The position numbers and the translations under genes are program-made. Positions 1-12,025 of a stretch of 64,000 bases of DNA are shown here, piece after piece (the stretch's first letter is position 1; every line of letters begins with the position of its first letter). Location: positions 45,350,650-45,414,649 of the forward strand of contig NC_016134.3 in the NCBI RefSeq assembly GCF_000005505.3, in the 5' to 3' direction. The stretch comes from Brachypodium distachyon. Its lineage: Eukaryota > Streptophyta > Magnoliopsida > Poales > Poaceae. The notes beneath the pieces were generated by a model that had not been told where the DNA came from, did no database searches, and saw only the letters and a program-made list of their open reading frames with translations.

Positions 1-629
1 TATGGAACAAACACTGTCATTAATCTCACAGTATCACACTATACCCTTTTGTATACCCTATCGAACATACACTATAACCTAAGTACCTAACTGAACCTGA
101 ACATACAAAATTTTGTCCGATCAAGACCAGGTTAAATATCCAAGTACCAGGGCATCAGGCAACACTACTGTTGCCGTTTATGACTAGGTGTCCATCCCAT
201 TCAGAGATCGATGAGAGTCCAGGTACTGACTTAAGAGATTTCCACCGCCATGACTTCAGTTAATCTACGGTGAATCTCTCGTCCCGAAGTCCTAACATGT
301 CCATTTCCTGCACTCCCACATCAACCGGTTCTACGCAAGCAATTTCCAAACGATTCTACGAGCCCACTGCAGACACAGAACTCCCTTCGACGTTGAACCA
401 TTTGCATCACATCAGGTACTACTACCCCGAGACAACCCAACTGTGCTAGGAGCTAAAACAGCAGCACGCGGGAGCCGGAGAAACCAGAGCGAGATCGCGC
501 TGGCGGGCGTGCAGATCTGACACCACGGAACGGGGTGCAACTCGAGCGATCCAACCGAGAGGATACGACGGGAGGTTTTAGATCCAGGCCAGGGCGGAGA
601 TGGAGAAGGGGATGGGCTGGGCAACGCAC
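1..629 (-). other. Presumed intron 1 of the TM9SF-like gene, partial
   Basis: This lies downstream (on the minus strand) of a donor site at 628-629, so it should be intronic. I looked for the conserved second-exon sequence of TM9SF proteins (a WVNKVGPYNNP-type motif) and did not see it, so the intron must continue off the left edge. No other feature is evident. Confidence 0.5.
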
Positions 630-743
630 CTTGTGGTCAGACTCTGAGGCGGACGCGCGGGGCGGAGAAGCGACGGCGAGAACGGCGGCGAGCGCGAGGA
701 GGAGGAGGAGGCGGCCGCGCCCGCAGCTAGAGGAGGGGCGCAT
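630..743 (-). CDS. First exon of a transmembrane-9-superfamily-like (nonaspanin) gene, partial
   Basis: The exon encodes 38 residues from an ATG at 743. It starts MRPSSSCGRGR, continues with a Leu/Ala-rich signal peptide (residues 11-24), and ends ASASESDHK. A canonical donor AAG|GTGCGT follows in phase 0. A signal peptide followed by SESDHK at an exon end is typical of plant TM9SF/endomembrane-protein-70 genes, whose next residues are usually YKxxDPVxLWVNKVGPY. These are nine-span membrane proteins of the Golgi and endosomes. The rest of the gene is outside the window, so the family call rests on a short segment. The reading frame is open past the donor, but that downstream peptide has no recognisable character. 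The GC-rich start region and the plant-like signal peptide make a real first exon likely. Confidence 0.6.
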
Positions 744-986
744 TTCTGCCGGCGGCGAGATCTGAGCAGGAGGAGGCGGTCGCGAGCCTTGGGTCGGGGT
801 TGGCCCGAGAGAGACTCACGAGCCCAGCTGCCGCCTCGTGATTTCCCTGCGGGTTTGGACGGTCTCTGATCTAATCTATGCAGATCTGTTGACCGTTGAC
901 TCTAGACTTGAAGAAATCGGTCGAACCTGAGGCAAATTTCAATGATCAACGCAACACGAGGAAAAATATAAGAAAATAAGCATATA
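744..986 (-). promoter_or_regulatory. Probable 5'UTR/promoter region of the TM9SF-like gene
   Basis: GC-rich sequence immediately upstream of the minus-strand ATG at 743 changes to AT-rich sequence by about 950. I see no clear TATA box. The promoter role is inferred from position only. Confidence 0.35.
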
Positions 987-1221
987 CTCTCTCCATTTCA
1001 CAAAGAATGGCACGCACACTTCAAGATTTTATTTTGATCAACAATTAGACTAGTCATTTAAGGGTTATGTGCTACAAAAATTATATCATTGGATTCGTAT
1101 TTCAAAAATCTTTCCAACAATATAAAATTTGCAACATATAATCTATATACTATTGGTATAATCGTTGGTCAAAGTTCGACCTCGAGAAACGTGGACGTCA
1201 TTCTTTGTGAACAGGAGGGAG
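987..1221. mobile_element. Stowaway-type MITE (~235 bp)
   Basis: The ends are inverted repeats: CTCTCTCCATTTCACAAAG on the left, and on the right the reverse complement of CTCCCTCCTGTTCACAAAG. Both sides are flanked by TA (1-bp precision at 985-986 and 1222-1223). The terminal sequence and TA target duplication fit Tc1/Mariner-derived Stowaway MITEs of grasses. The interior is AT-rich and non-coding. Confidence 0.8.
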
Positions 1222-1660
1222 TATGTTCAAAACTTTTTTGAAGATACTTGTGGTATTAAGCACTAATGCTCGGACGCCTTCCGAGAAGAAAAAGGATAAC
1301 TTGAAAGAGAAGGAAAGGTACGTGAAAGGTGAGGGCAAAAAGTCATCTCATGGGACTCACCGATACAGAAAAGGGTTAAAAAGATGTCAGCTTAAGGTAA
1401 ATCTTGGTTGAAAGTCAATGTGCTTCTTTACATTTGCCCGAGGTGGTGATAGAGGAGATGCAGCAGGGTTGCGGTGGTAGAGGATGATATAGAATAGGGG
1501 AGGGAAAGAGACAGGAGGACATTGCGACTATGAAGTAGCATTGGGTGCTACACTATCAGTCTATGATTTTTATTTGATTTTTCACTATTCTGAAATATGA
1601 GATAGTCATGGTGCTCAAGTTCATGTTGGGGACGCGGTGGCGCCGGAAATGTCATGCTGG

Positions 1661-2979
1661 TGTTGTGAATATGCCCTAGAGGCAATCATGTATGATGTAA
1701 TTCCCAATGTATTCATAAATATTATTAAGTTGTCCTTGTTTGAACATCTGATATGTATCATTGAATATGTGATTTGATTGTGGAACTATGTATTCATGTT
1801 GTTCATACTAAATTGTCCTTAGTCATTGAGGTTGTGCTGGACACATAAGCTAGACTAATGTGAAAGTTGGCTGATGACTCGGTTCCACTTGTCATGGGCA
1901 TGGTGATGTCATTCCAGCTTACACGGACTCGGCTAAAGAGTTTAGCGAGTCGGACTGACCCATATTGAGATGCAACGAGTAGGTCGTCATTTGCATGTCT
2001 CAATCAATGTAATCCTTATACCTGAGGTTATCGCACAATCCGAGTTGTGGATCACCAACTTAGGTTCTGTCAAACGTTGTTCCGTAACAGGGCAGTTATA
2101 AAGGCAGAGTTCGGGTTGACTGAGAATCAAGCTGTGTGATGTGGATAACCAAGATGATTCTCCGACTGGAGAGATATTCTCTGGGCCCTCTCGAGTGATA
2201 TGATTCGGGAAGCATGGCCATGCGCGACTTGGTTAACTGTTAACCGGGTCGATCGACTAAGAGTTAGTCGGATGAATCGTATATCACGGATCGAGAAGAG
2301 AGTTGAACTATTAAAGGGATGACGATTAATCGCCTATAGTTCGACAAGGTATATCGTGAGGCAAAAGGGACTAAGACGTATGTCACATTGGAAGGTACGT
2401 CGTCATGACTCGATGGTACTTGGGAGTCGGCACGTTCTGCTAGGAGCCGCTACCGATTGATCGATTGTGAGTCGGACTCCAATCGTGTCCAAGTCGCTAT
2501 GAGCCTGCGGGGTCACACACTTAAGAGCGGGAGCAAGTAGTTGGTCGGGTTGGACCCGAACTGGAATTGGGCTGACAATGCGAGTTGGACTCGCAGGGTG
2601 GATGGGCCACAAGGCTTGGAGCCCACTTCCACTCGATATATAAGCAGGGGCGTGGAATGCCTAAGGGGCACGGTTTTTCCACTCTCATGCGTTGAGAACT
2701 CTAGCCCGATTCAGTTCAACCGTCGCACCGGACCTAGCAGTCCGCCGCCGGATCTCCTCCTCGCACGTGTGGATACCGGCAGAGGTGCTGTACGTTCATC
2801 ACTTCGACGATCGCGGGATTGGATCGGCTGGATCGGATCGAGGGACTGCACTGCATCAAGGCGCCGCATCGATAATCCGCAACTGCGCGTCTAGTGGTAA
2901 TCCTCGTGGCTTTCTACCTCGGCTAGATCTTGGGAGTTCGCGTAGGAAAAGTTTTTGTTTATCTCTACGCGCCCCTTCA
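1661..2979. mobile_element. Solo LTR of a copia-like retrotransposon, with perfect 5-bp target duplication
   Basis: The left end TGTTGTGAATATGCCCTAGA is the characteristic start of a group of long copia LTRs common in pooid grasses. The right end is CCCCTTCA, so the LTR runs TG...CA. The five bases before it (1656-1660) and after it (2980-2984) are both GCTGG. No primer-binding site, internal gene or second LTR is present, so it is a solo LTR left by recombination between two LTRs. A TATA-like TATATAA near 2634 could be the retroelement's own promoter. Confidence 0.88.
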
Positions 2980-2984
2980 GCTGG

Positions 2985-5900
2985 ATGGTACGATACTGGG
3001 ACATACACCTTACTTCGACCGAGTGCCAAAATTCAAGCTAGATGCTAACGATATTGGGGCATGCACCTTGCTTCGACGGGGTGCCAAAGTTTTCCATCGT
3101 GGACTGGTATGACCAACGTGCGGCACATTGCGCATTTCTAGGTGGATGGTCACGATCGACACAAAGACCAAAACACTATATGTATGAAGTTTAGAAATGG
3201 CGTGGGCCGTGTGAATTACGTGGGCATCTTCTATGGCGGCAGATTACATTGCATCTACAACCAGGGGCAAAGCTACCTTGTAAATTGACACTGATAGACT
3301 GGTGATTCTCCTAGGAAGTTTCGCACTTGTCTGCACTGACATGACTAAGGGCCCACTTGGTTCGTGCCCCAGACCACCACGCCCACGATTTGGCGGACGC
3401 TTCGCCCGCCTGTTTCTCGCCCGCACGTTGGCGTAAAAGTTAGAAAAAAAGCAACACACAAAAGCTAGGAAATGGGCCTCGATCCTGCCCTCCTGTGTTT
3501 ATTCTTTTATCACGATCGAACTGAACCTCATCAAAATCCTTTGATCTCGAGTCCTTTTTCTTTGAGAACAGCCGAATCTGTGTTTTTAGGGAATGCGTAT
3601 CTGGCTATTGGACTTTTTTTTTGAGCGGAAATCTGGCTATTGGACTGATCTAATGATCTAATATGGGCCTTCTCGGCTCCTCGCTTAACAGAGCAGCCCG
3701 TAATAAATCAAACGGGCCCAGATAAGCTACGAAAATGCCTGGACAAAATTGAAACATGTATGTTGCACATCGAAGGAAAAATAGCAGGTCAAATTTTATT
3801 ATTGGGAAAACAGGTTGTATGCTAGAAAATAAATTCAAACAAAAGGTTAAAAGAAAGAAAAAGAAAGCAAAAGCAAAGATTTTCTTAAACTAAAATAGAT
3901 AGAATTCCAGGGGAAAAAAAGTATGACATGTCTTTTTTTCTCCAAGTCCATGATATAGTAATTGGCACTTTTTGCAAATTAATAACTTGCACTACTCCAT
4001 AACATGGAATACCTGTCGAAAAGTAGTGCAAGTTTCAAACATCTTTCCCGGAATAAATTAAGTTTACACACAAAAAAGAAGTACAAACCGAACTAGCTAG
4101 CATGGGGTAGGATCTCTGAAAACTAGAAAAATGTCGACCTTCAGATGATGCATTCTAATCTGAACAGTCTATATCGCAGAAGTTAAGATGCATCCAAGTT
4201 GAGCGCGGCATGGAGATCGATCTATTGCATATGCAAATTTGAGCTCAGAGAACTCTGAAATCGATATGGGCCGTCCTGTTTCGTTAATTACACTGTTCTC
4301 ACAAGGTGTGCGGTATAAGGGGTATTTTTGGAACAAGTGGGCTTCCACACGGTCCAAACGTTGAAACTGGGCCGCACATCGTCCCCTCTAAAAAAAGAAA
4401 AAAACCCTCTCCCCTGATCCCACGCCGCCGCCACGCACTCCCCCACCCAGGCCGTACCTGGCTACTGCGCCACGTCGCCAAGCACGCCCGTGACCAAGGC
4501 GCCCACCGCCCATGCGCTCAAGGCCACCACGCTGTCCGTCGCCTCCCGCCCCCGTTGCATGCAGAGGCCCCAAGGACCAAAGCAGCGGAGCGCACCTGCG
4601 ACTCGCGGTGGAGGCTACGCTGCAATGTCAGCGGCATAAAGGATCCAATTATTTCATTCATTAAAACATGCACAAACACATTGTATGACACAAACATTGA
4701 GCTTCAAATGTACTACAAAATCAATGTAGCAAGAGCACCATAACGCATCAAAACCAATAACGGGGGATCATCAGTGCTGCTGCTTCAGGTACAGAGCGCC
4801 ACCAACAGTCTTCACCACCTGCCTTAATTGCTTTGCCCAGGCCTAGGTTGACGAACCCTTGTCCGGCGTCACGCCGAGGTCGTCCGTTCGGTGGCGCGTG
4901 CAGCGATTGGCGGCGCTGTTAGGTAGGATGGATTACCACTTATTTGCCACTGTTGCCAAATTCAGCTTCTAGAAGGGTTAGTGCATCTGCGGTCTACATC
5001 GAACCTTGATGTAACAAGTTCTCTTTTTGTGTACGTAGTTGCTTGACCGAAGTGTTAGAGTCTACTGGTGCTGGTGATCACGTCGACTCTGAAAGAAAGA
5101 GGAAAAAGTTGTTGTACCGCGTGACGAATCGACAAGAGTCGTCCCTTCTCTTTCGTTCCCAGCTAGTAATTCTTTGCAATGTAGATAATTCACAAGGATA
5201 ATTATATATGAGGGGAAAATATGTGAGAAAGAGACTAGGAGAAAAAAAAAATCAGTAGGCAATGTATATATCATACACTTTTTCTGGCTGTATCTATCCA
5301 CTAGCATCTGATATAAGTTGGACAGGGACAGTTCTTAACCAAGCACTGTCATTGGTGGAGAAGTCACTTGGGGTGGTGCCACATGGGCTTCTAGAAGGTG
5401 AATGGCCAGGGCCCACCACAGAGAGCACTTTGCAAGAGCCACATCATCAGGTTTTTGCGAAAACCTACTGAAAAGGACACTTGAGATATCTGTATTAGCA
5501 GAGGAGGAATTCAGGGAATATATAAAGAGAAAAAGAAACTGACTCAGTGAGTCAGTGGTGTCATTTTGTGCTACCAACCACCAACAACTACAGGCCCAAA
5601 GCAAGCCCATTAACATTCAACATATATTTTCAAATGAAAAAATAGGTAACTTTAACTTGTACATATTATAGCTATGATGCTGAAATGAGAGTGAAACACC
5701 ACGGTTCTGATGATTTTGAAAGTTTTGCATTTATATATTCATATAACCGCACATATATATGTTTAGTAAGATTTACGGTTAACAATACACATTTTTTTTC
5801 TCGAAAAGGAGGTTACGCCCTCGGCCTAACAGTACATATCTAAGACAATTTAAATGTAAAAAAATCGTGCTTGATCGATCATCAAATATCCTCTGCACCT

Positions 5901-7518
5901 GCAGGCAGGTTTGGAGCGGCTATTTCCATAATTGATTTTATCTGACAAATTTGAGGTGGCTAAATGAATTCCAAAAGCCAACCAGGTAAGAACATTCTAA
6001 CTTGTAACACCTTTCTCAGAATAAGACATGTAAAATCATCAGCTTATATTGTTAGTTGTTCAGAAGTCATTTTACAATAATAATCGATTAGCAACTCTTT
6101 CTCGATGGGCGGCAGCTTTTGGTTGTAATTAACTCGTAATCTTTCGTCTTATTTACACGTTTGCTATTACCTGGATGAAGAAAAACTTTTTGTTGACTGT
6201 TTATCAGCCTAGCCCGTTTGATTTTTGACCAATAAGCTAGTAGCTATGATCTGGTCAGTTCTACCTTTCATGCTCGATCGAGCAATGATTTGGTCGACCC
6301 GAAGGAAAGCAAACTGCCACACATTGTAAACAAGTTGCAGTTGCGCTGTCCATTTTTAGTAGTGATATCATGTGTAAACTCTAAGCTAGTGCCTGATCAA
6401 TATATATAACCTGCTATATATAACGCGGAGACAGTGTAGTGCCTCACACTTCAACTTAACCTTCAGCTCTGATTCTATATTGAGTTGTGCACTTATTGCC
6501 GTTATGATATAACACTAACCTGCTCTATATATCTAACACCCTAAGCTAGTAGTAGCAAAGTCTAGATTACTGATACACACACCGGCAGGGAAAGAATAAA
6601 ACTAGTTTCAAATATATGTTCAACTTCTATGGACGCACAAACTTTTCCCTCGTTCTTCTTCTCCGCTGCTCTCTCTTTCTTGGATACATCCAATCATAAC
6701 AGAGAAAAAACATATACTATACTATTGCTCTCACAGACAACGTGCCTCAGCGGGCAATTAAATGACTGGTGAAGCAATCTCTAATTAAGTTGGTCTTTTC
6801 AAATCATCCTATATTGTCAGTCAGTCTTCAATTTGATTCTGTCCTAGCAACTAGCAGCTCAACAAGTGTCCAGGTTTTACATTAATTTCGCTGAGAATCT
6901 CAGAATGGAGATAGAGCAAATGTTTTACTTATTTCTCTTAATAATGAAAAGACATATGGAAAACTACCTGAGATCTCATTTTCTCGATCGATAGCTATAA
7001 ACCTATATATGGGCCTAATGATGTGACAAGGGAAAGCTATTAGTCTCCATGGTTTGGTGTTAGCACTGAACAAAATGTCCCATGCATGTCATATACTCGA
7101 CAAAGATCTGATTATAGGTGCGTGTGATGACTATTTGATTTGGATTTTATGCACACATCCTATAGCTATAGCTAGCGACTGAAGGGCAACGTCCTGGCCA
7201 ATAGGTAAAACAATATTCTGTTACGCTCTGAGACTACTTCTTGTCTTATGTTAGCACCTTTGAATTGCGTGAGACACGGCACAAACTTTGCACAATATTA
7301 CAGAAAATTAGATCATCGCAACCACACAAATTGTTGTTGAAAAGCTATCAGAGACAGTTCTGAACAGGAACCACCTGTGATAACTGATAATCAAGTATAG
7401 CCAGAACCTTATGTGATAATCGAGTATCATACACGGCTCTCAACTGAAACAAGAACCGTTTATGATTATATGACATATAAATGTCATGAGACGTCACCAG
7501 ACAGTATATTAAGTAGTA
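2985..7518. other. Intergenic stretch without a supported gene
   Basis: Just right of the solo LTR, about 2985-3100 holds two imperfect copies of a ~60-bp unit (GGGACATACACCTTACTTCG... and GGGGCATGCACCTTGCTTCG...). A GC-rich patch at 4380-4620 gives open frames on both strands, but none resembles a known plant protein or has convincing splice context. The rest is AT-rich with simple tracts and no convincing gene. Confidence 0.45.
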
Positions 7519-7634
7519 CTATTCCCGTATTATAATTCTTGTCTCAAATTTGACCAAAAATGGATGTATCTATTCCTAAAAAGCGTTTAGATACATGTAA
7601 TATTTCGACAAGAATTATAAAACGGAGGGAATAG
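7519..7634. mobile_element. Stowaway MITE (~116 bp)
   Basis: Terminal inverted repeats start CTATTCCCGTATTATAATTC and end with the matching GGGAATAG. The core (CTTGTCTCAAATTTGACC ... GGATGTATCTATTCC ... AGATACATGTAATATT) is the same as in the MITEs at 28.2, 53.2, 58.3 and 61.7 kb. The left flank is TA; the right flank reads AA, so the TA duplication is degraded. Confidence 0.78.
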
Positions 7635-9540
7635 AAGATCTCGTTTTTTTGTCGTAAGATGACTTGTCCATCCTTAATGTATGACATCTCTTTACAATAA
7701 TATTTTGTCTTTCTTTTGAAAAAAAACCCCACCCATTTTGCACTAAATGTTAGGTTAATCACTTATGGGAGTACCAATTATTCCTACTAAAAAATATAAT
7801 TGAAAACAATGTCTTAGCCTGGCCAGGGGTAACGGGCTTTCGGGCCGGGCCGTCCGGACCAGACCCCAATGTCCAGGTCTAAAGTGGGGATGACGTACGT
7901 ACGTGGGCACTGAAGCAAACAAAATGCCAAACTGACACAGAAATCGCTCGCAAACGCGTAGCTAGTGCGGCAAACAAAGAGGCGCAAAAGGCCAAGATAT
8001 GCTGCAGGTGGTTCGCAGGCGGCAAAGAGGTCGACGCGCAAGGCCCATCCATGCATCCTTCATCCACGCACGCAGCTCTCGAGGTTTTTCCGTCGTGAAG
8101 GACAAGAATTCAAACAAAGATTTTTGTATTTTTTTTTCCTTGCCGCTTTGCATGCCCAGAAAGGGCCAGAAAGAGCTTTGGAGTTGCGCAATGCGGCTAG
8201 CCAAGGTATGCACCAGAACCTAGGTGCATGCTTTCGACCTTTAGGAAAAATCAACAACAAACAAAATTAGCCGCACCAACCGCCCTCACTCACTCACTCG
8301 CTCACTCCATCGAACCCCACAAACAGATTCTAGAGAAGGAACAGCAGAGGCCAAAATTAACCAAAAGCTACTCCCTCCCTCCCTCTGCCTACCCACCCTA
8401 CCTAGCTACGGAGTACTCCGGATTCTAGAGAACTCATCTCACACTGCTCGCTCCCTGCCAAAAGAAAGCCTCAGCAAGAAAGACATGCACCCAACTCTCT
8501 TTTATGTCACAACAGGAGTAAACTCCATACTCCAGTATTCATTGCATACACCAAACTGCCACTAGTACCAATGCTAGCTTCTCCCAAACAGAAGCAGAAG
8601 CTGTGCATGTCCTGTGCTCCTGTTCTGATCTTGCAGAGCCTCTCGCTCCCAGGAAGTAGTTGCTCATCAAGTTCTAGCTACCAACATCGCATAGAATCCG
8701 GCCCTTTCAGAAAAATAAGGATCCGTTCCAGAAAACAAGCACGCGTAAAAAGGCCACAAAGCACAATTGCATGCATGCAATCTAACTAAGAACACATGTA
8801 CTACAGGGATTTTCCCTTGCAAAAGACCGTAAGAAATGTGCATTTGGTGATATATAGGTGACTATAATGAGACAAGCATGGTGGTAGTACATGGCACAAG
8901 CCAAGGCTCCTTTGCCTTTTTCCCGGACATCGAGAAGGTTAGGTGGTGCTGGAGGATCGTCCGGGGAACTGGAGCGGAAGCAGTAATGGACAAAAAGAAG
9001 GTGACATGCATGCACCGAAAAGAAGTGTAGCTAGAGTGGCGCCTTGAACTCAACAACCACCAAGGCAGGCAGATAGAGATATGACTTCACCACTAGCTAA
9101 GCTAGAGCTAGCGCCATGGTGGCGTTGGCCTGGCTTGCATCAAAAGGCAAGAAAAGAACAAAGCGGCATTGATTCCGGTGCAGCCCAGCAGCAAGGCGGC
9201 CAGCCAGGCATGAGGCAGGTAGTAAAAGACTGCCTATTACGAACTCTCGGTTGCTAATCCTACGAACGTGGACAGAAAAATTCGACGGAGAATTAACGAT
9301 CTTCGGCAATGGAAGCTGCAGCGAAATCAAATGGAAATAAGGCAAATTGAAAAAGAACTTAATCCCCGGGATCAAATTACATAAAGACGACGATTCCATG
9401 TTCCATCCATCTCAAGTTCCCAACAAAGCATACTGTCTAACTCCATCCATCTCTCTCTTACTCCCCTGAAGAGTAGTAACTCTGAACTGCGCGATCTGTC
9501 TAAAGCTAAGTAACAGCTCTACGATCCCTGAAGCGAAGCA
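7635..9540. other. Intergenic region and 3' flank of the MYB gene
   Basis: No gene is supported here. The last few hundred bases before 9541 should include the MYB 3'UTR and polyadenylation region, because the MYB is transcribed leftward. Open frames around 7.8-8.3 and 9.1-9.4 kb overlap on both strands and show no recognisable domain. Confidence 0.4.
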
Positions 9541-10607
9541 TTAAGCAAACCTAAACACCCCGGATGAGCTCGCCACCGGACGCATGGAAGACGAAGAAGA
9601 AGACGAGGCGCCGCCGTTGCAGAAGCTGCAGGGCTCCCCGTTGCCCTGGAACCCGAGGCGGTCCAAGCACACGCACACCCCGGAGGACGCGTAGTACCCC
9701 AAGGACGGATCATAATCCATGGCAGCAGCAATCCTCGCAGGCGGCGGCGGGGAAGGGGAGGAAGAAGAAGACGCCGGGTAGTGCACGCAGGGCGGGCTGA
9801 TGGAGAGGTTGAGGTCGAGGTCGAGGTTCCCCAAGGAGCCGCTGTCGTCGTCCTCGCTGCTTCCGGCGGCGTCCCGCGAGCGCGAGCAGCTGGCGGAGCC
9901 CCCTCCTGCAAGCGGGGCAGGGAAGGCACGGCGGCGGTGGGCGGCTCCAGGGGGCCCGGGGTTGGCGGCATTGAGGGGGAGGTGGGTGAGCGGGTCGATG
10001 CCCTGGGCGATGAGCTTGCGCTTGACGTGCGTGTTCCAGTAGTTCTTGATCTCGTTGTCCGTCCGCCCCGGCAGCTTCCCGGCGATGAGCGACCACCTGC
10101 GCGCAAACAACAAACAGGAATTATAACCAGCCAGCCGGGCGTGCGTATTAAAATTCAGTTCGATTCCTTTTTTCCAGATGCACGATACTAAAAGCCCGGG
10201 AGGATATATACTAATCGATTCGATTAACAACTAAGGGCGGAGTAGCAGCAGAACTCACTTGTTGCCGATGGCCTCGTGGAGCCTGATGATGACGTTGTCC
10301 TCCTCCTCGGTGAAGTGCCCCCGCTTCAGGTCCGGCCGCAGGTAGTTGATCCACCGCAGCCTGCAGCTCTTCCCGCACCGCTGCAGACCTAAACACACGC
10401 ATCGCCGTGTTAATTTGAGAAGGAATAACTAGCAAACATATACAGCATAGGAGGAGGAGTAATATATGTGATACCTGCGGCTTTGGGGAGGGATCTCCAG
10501 CAGCCATCGCCATGGTCCTTGATGTGGGCGATGAGGCGCTGGTCCTCCTCCTTGGTCCACGCGCCCTTGTTGGTGTGCGCCTTCTCGCAGCACGGCGACC
10601 GCCCCAT
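9541..10607 (-). CDS. R2R3-MYB transcription factor, subgroup 4 (phenylpropanoid repressor type)
   Basis: Three exons: 10475-10607, 10259-10388 and 9541-10096 (133, 130 and 556 bp), all with GT-AG introns. The first two lengths are the classic R2R3-MYB values. The protein is 272 aa. It starts [20 protein letters not shown]2 and R3 span about 14-113, with the regularly spaced Trp residues and [14 protein letters not shown]. Downstream are a C1 motif ([14 protein letters not shown], 116-129), an EAR repression motif ([10 protein letters not shown], 179-188) and a Cys motif C-x1-C-x12-C-x2-C at 229-247. Together these define the AtMYB4/ZmMYB31/42-type nuclear repressors of lignin and phenylpropanoid genes. 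One oddity: R3 has EDNVIIRLH where bHLH-binding members have a D/E-L start, so the Leu is Asn. The function is inferred from the family; I cannot name the ortholog. Confidence 0.95.
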
Positions 10608-10698
10608 CGGTCTCTCTCTCTCTCCCTCCCGACAGAAAAACAAACAAACAAATTTTGGGGGGGAAGAAGGAGGAAGGAGAGGCCGGCCGGGGCGGGGG

Positions 10699-10705
10699 TT
10701 TATAT
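10699..10705 (-). promoter_or_regulatory. TATA box of the MYB gene
   Basis: On the minus strand the sequence reads ATATAAA, about 95 bp upstream of the MYB start codon. A GA-rich 5' leader (minus-strand GAGAGAGA, about 10609-10624) lies between them. Confidence 0.6.
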
Positions 10706-11329
10706 GGACGCGAGGATCGGGGGGGAAGGCTAAAAGGTAGCTGTGGGAGATGGAGAGCGGCCGGAGAGGGGGTCCCAGCCCCATTGACCCGGATCACTCC
10801 GGGACATTTGACCGAGTTGGTGTGAGGCGCGAGTGGTTGAGGAAGGATTTGGTAGGTTGGTAGGTAGGCCAGGATGGGGCATGCTCCTTCTGCCCCCGCC
10901 CCGGTCAGGCTCGATCAGGACCACCCCGGCCTCCTGTCTCTCGTGCTGTGGAGTGTGGTCCGTGCGAGGGCGTGCGTGTGCCAGGAACTTGGCTATGTTT
11001 GGGTGCCCAGAATCTGCACGTATAGCTAATGATCGTCTAAAAGCTTTGGCTTAGCCAAATTTCGCTGTATCATCTCTAACCGCTCGTGTGCATATCCGCT
11101 GCTTCATCTGTAGTATTACGCTTCTCTATGTTTTGTATTATTCTATAACTAGCTCCGTCTTGTAATGGGTATGTTAAATTCCACGGGTACATTTTCGGAA
11201 CGAAATGTTTAGTACAAACCTCGTTCCGTGAATACTTGAGTACGAGTCGGAGAGTCCGAGGACAACGGACTCGATGTTGGTGTCATAGCTCGTACGGGTA
11301 TAAACAACGGTTGAATGCTCGACGCTGTA

Positions 11330-12025
11330 TCGGGACGCCGATGGCTCTCGTACTATGTTTTTGTCGCATAGCTGTCAAGAAGGATGCGGGAGTGGCGGGA
11401 GGGGAAGCTCCGGATGTGTCGTTGTTGGAAAGGAGACACGGTTGGCTCTCGTACTCAATTTTTGTCGCACAACTGTCGAGGAAGACGCGAGAGGCGGCGG
11501 GAGGGAAGGAAAGTTTCGGATGTGCCATGGGCGAGGAGACGCTGATGGCTCTCGTAATAAATTTTTGTTGCATATCTGTCGGAAAGGGCACGAGAGGTGG
11601 CGGGAGGGAAAGTTTTGAATGTGTCGTTGGTGAGGAGACACAGATGGCTCTCGTTCTCAGTTTTTGTCGCATAGCCGTCGAGAAGGACGCGAGAGTGGCG
11701 GGAGGGGAAGATCCAGATGCGTAGCTGGGGAGGAGACACCGTTTACTCTACTCATTTTTTGTCACACAACTGTCGGGAAGGTGCAGGCGGGAAGGAAAGT
11801 TTCGGACGTGTCGTTGGCGAGGAGACATGGAGGGCTCTCGTACTCCGTTTTTGTCGCATAGTTGTCGAGAAGGACATGAGAGGCGGTAAGAGGACGCGAG
11901 AAGTGGCGGGAGGGAAAATCCCGGATGCGTTGTTGGTGAGGAGATGCGAATGGCTCTCTATTCCTATTTTGTCGCATTGGTGTCGAGAAGGATGCGAGAG
12001 GTGGTGGGAAGGAAAGTCTCGGTAT
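11330..12025. repeat. Tandem array, about seven ~100-bp units
   Basis: The phrase TGGCTCTCGTACT...TTTTTGTCGCA...GTCGAGAAGGA recurs at about 11342, 11443, 11546, 11645, 11742, 11832 and 11951, a spacing of roughly 90-120 bp. Each unit also has a purine-rich GAGAGGCGGCGGGAGGGAA segment. Units are diverged. The array starts about 0.7 kb upstream of the MYB start. Open frames through it arise from the repeat and are not counted as a gene. Confidence 0.8.

Noticed and set aside
4306..4743. Plus-strand open frame of ~145 codons
   Set aside because: Pro/His/Arg-rich, overlapping frames on the other strand, no conserved motif or gene structure.
9781..10191. Plus-strand open frames opposite MYB exon 3
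   Set aside because: These are shadows of GC-rich coding DNA; the minus strand has the conserved MYB motifs and splice sites.
11236..11724. Open frame of ~160 codons across the tandem array
   Set aside because: Both strands stay open because the ~100-bp unit repeats; there is no domain, start context or splice structure.
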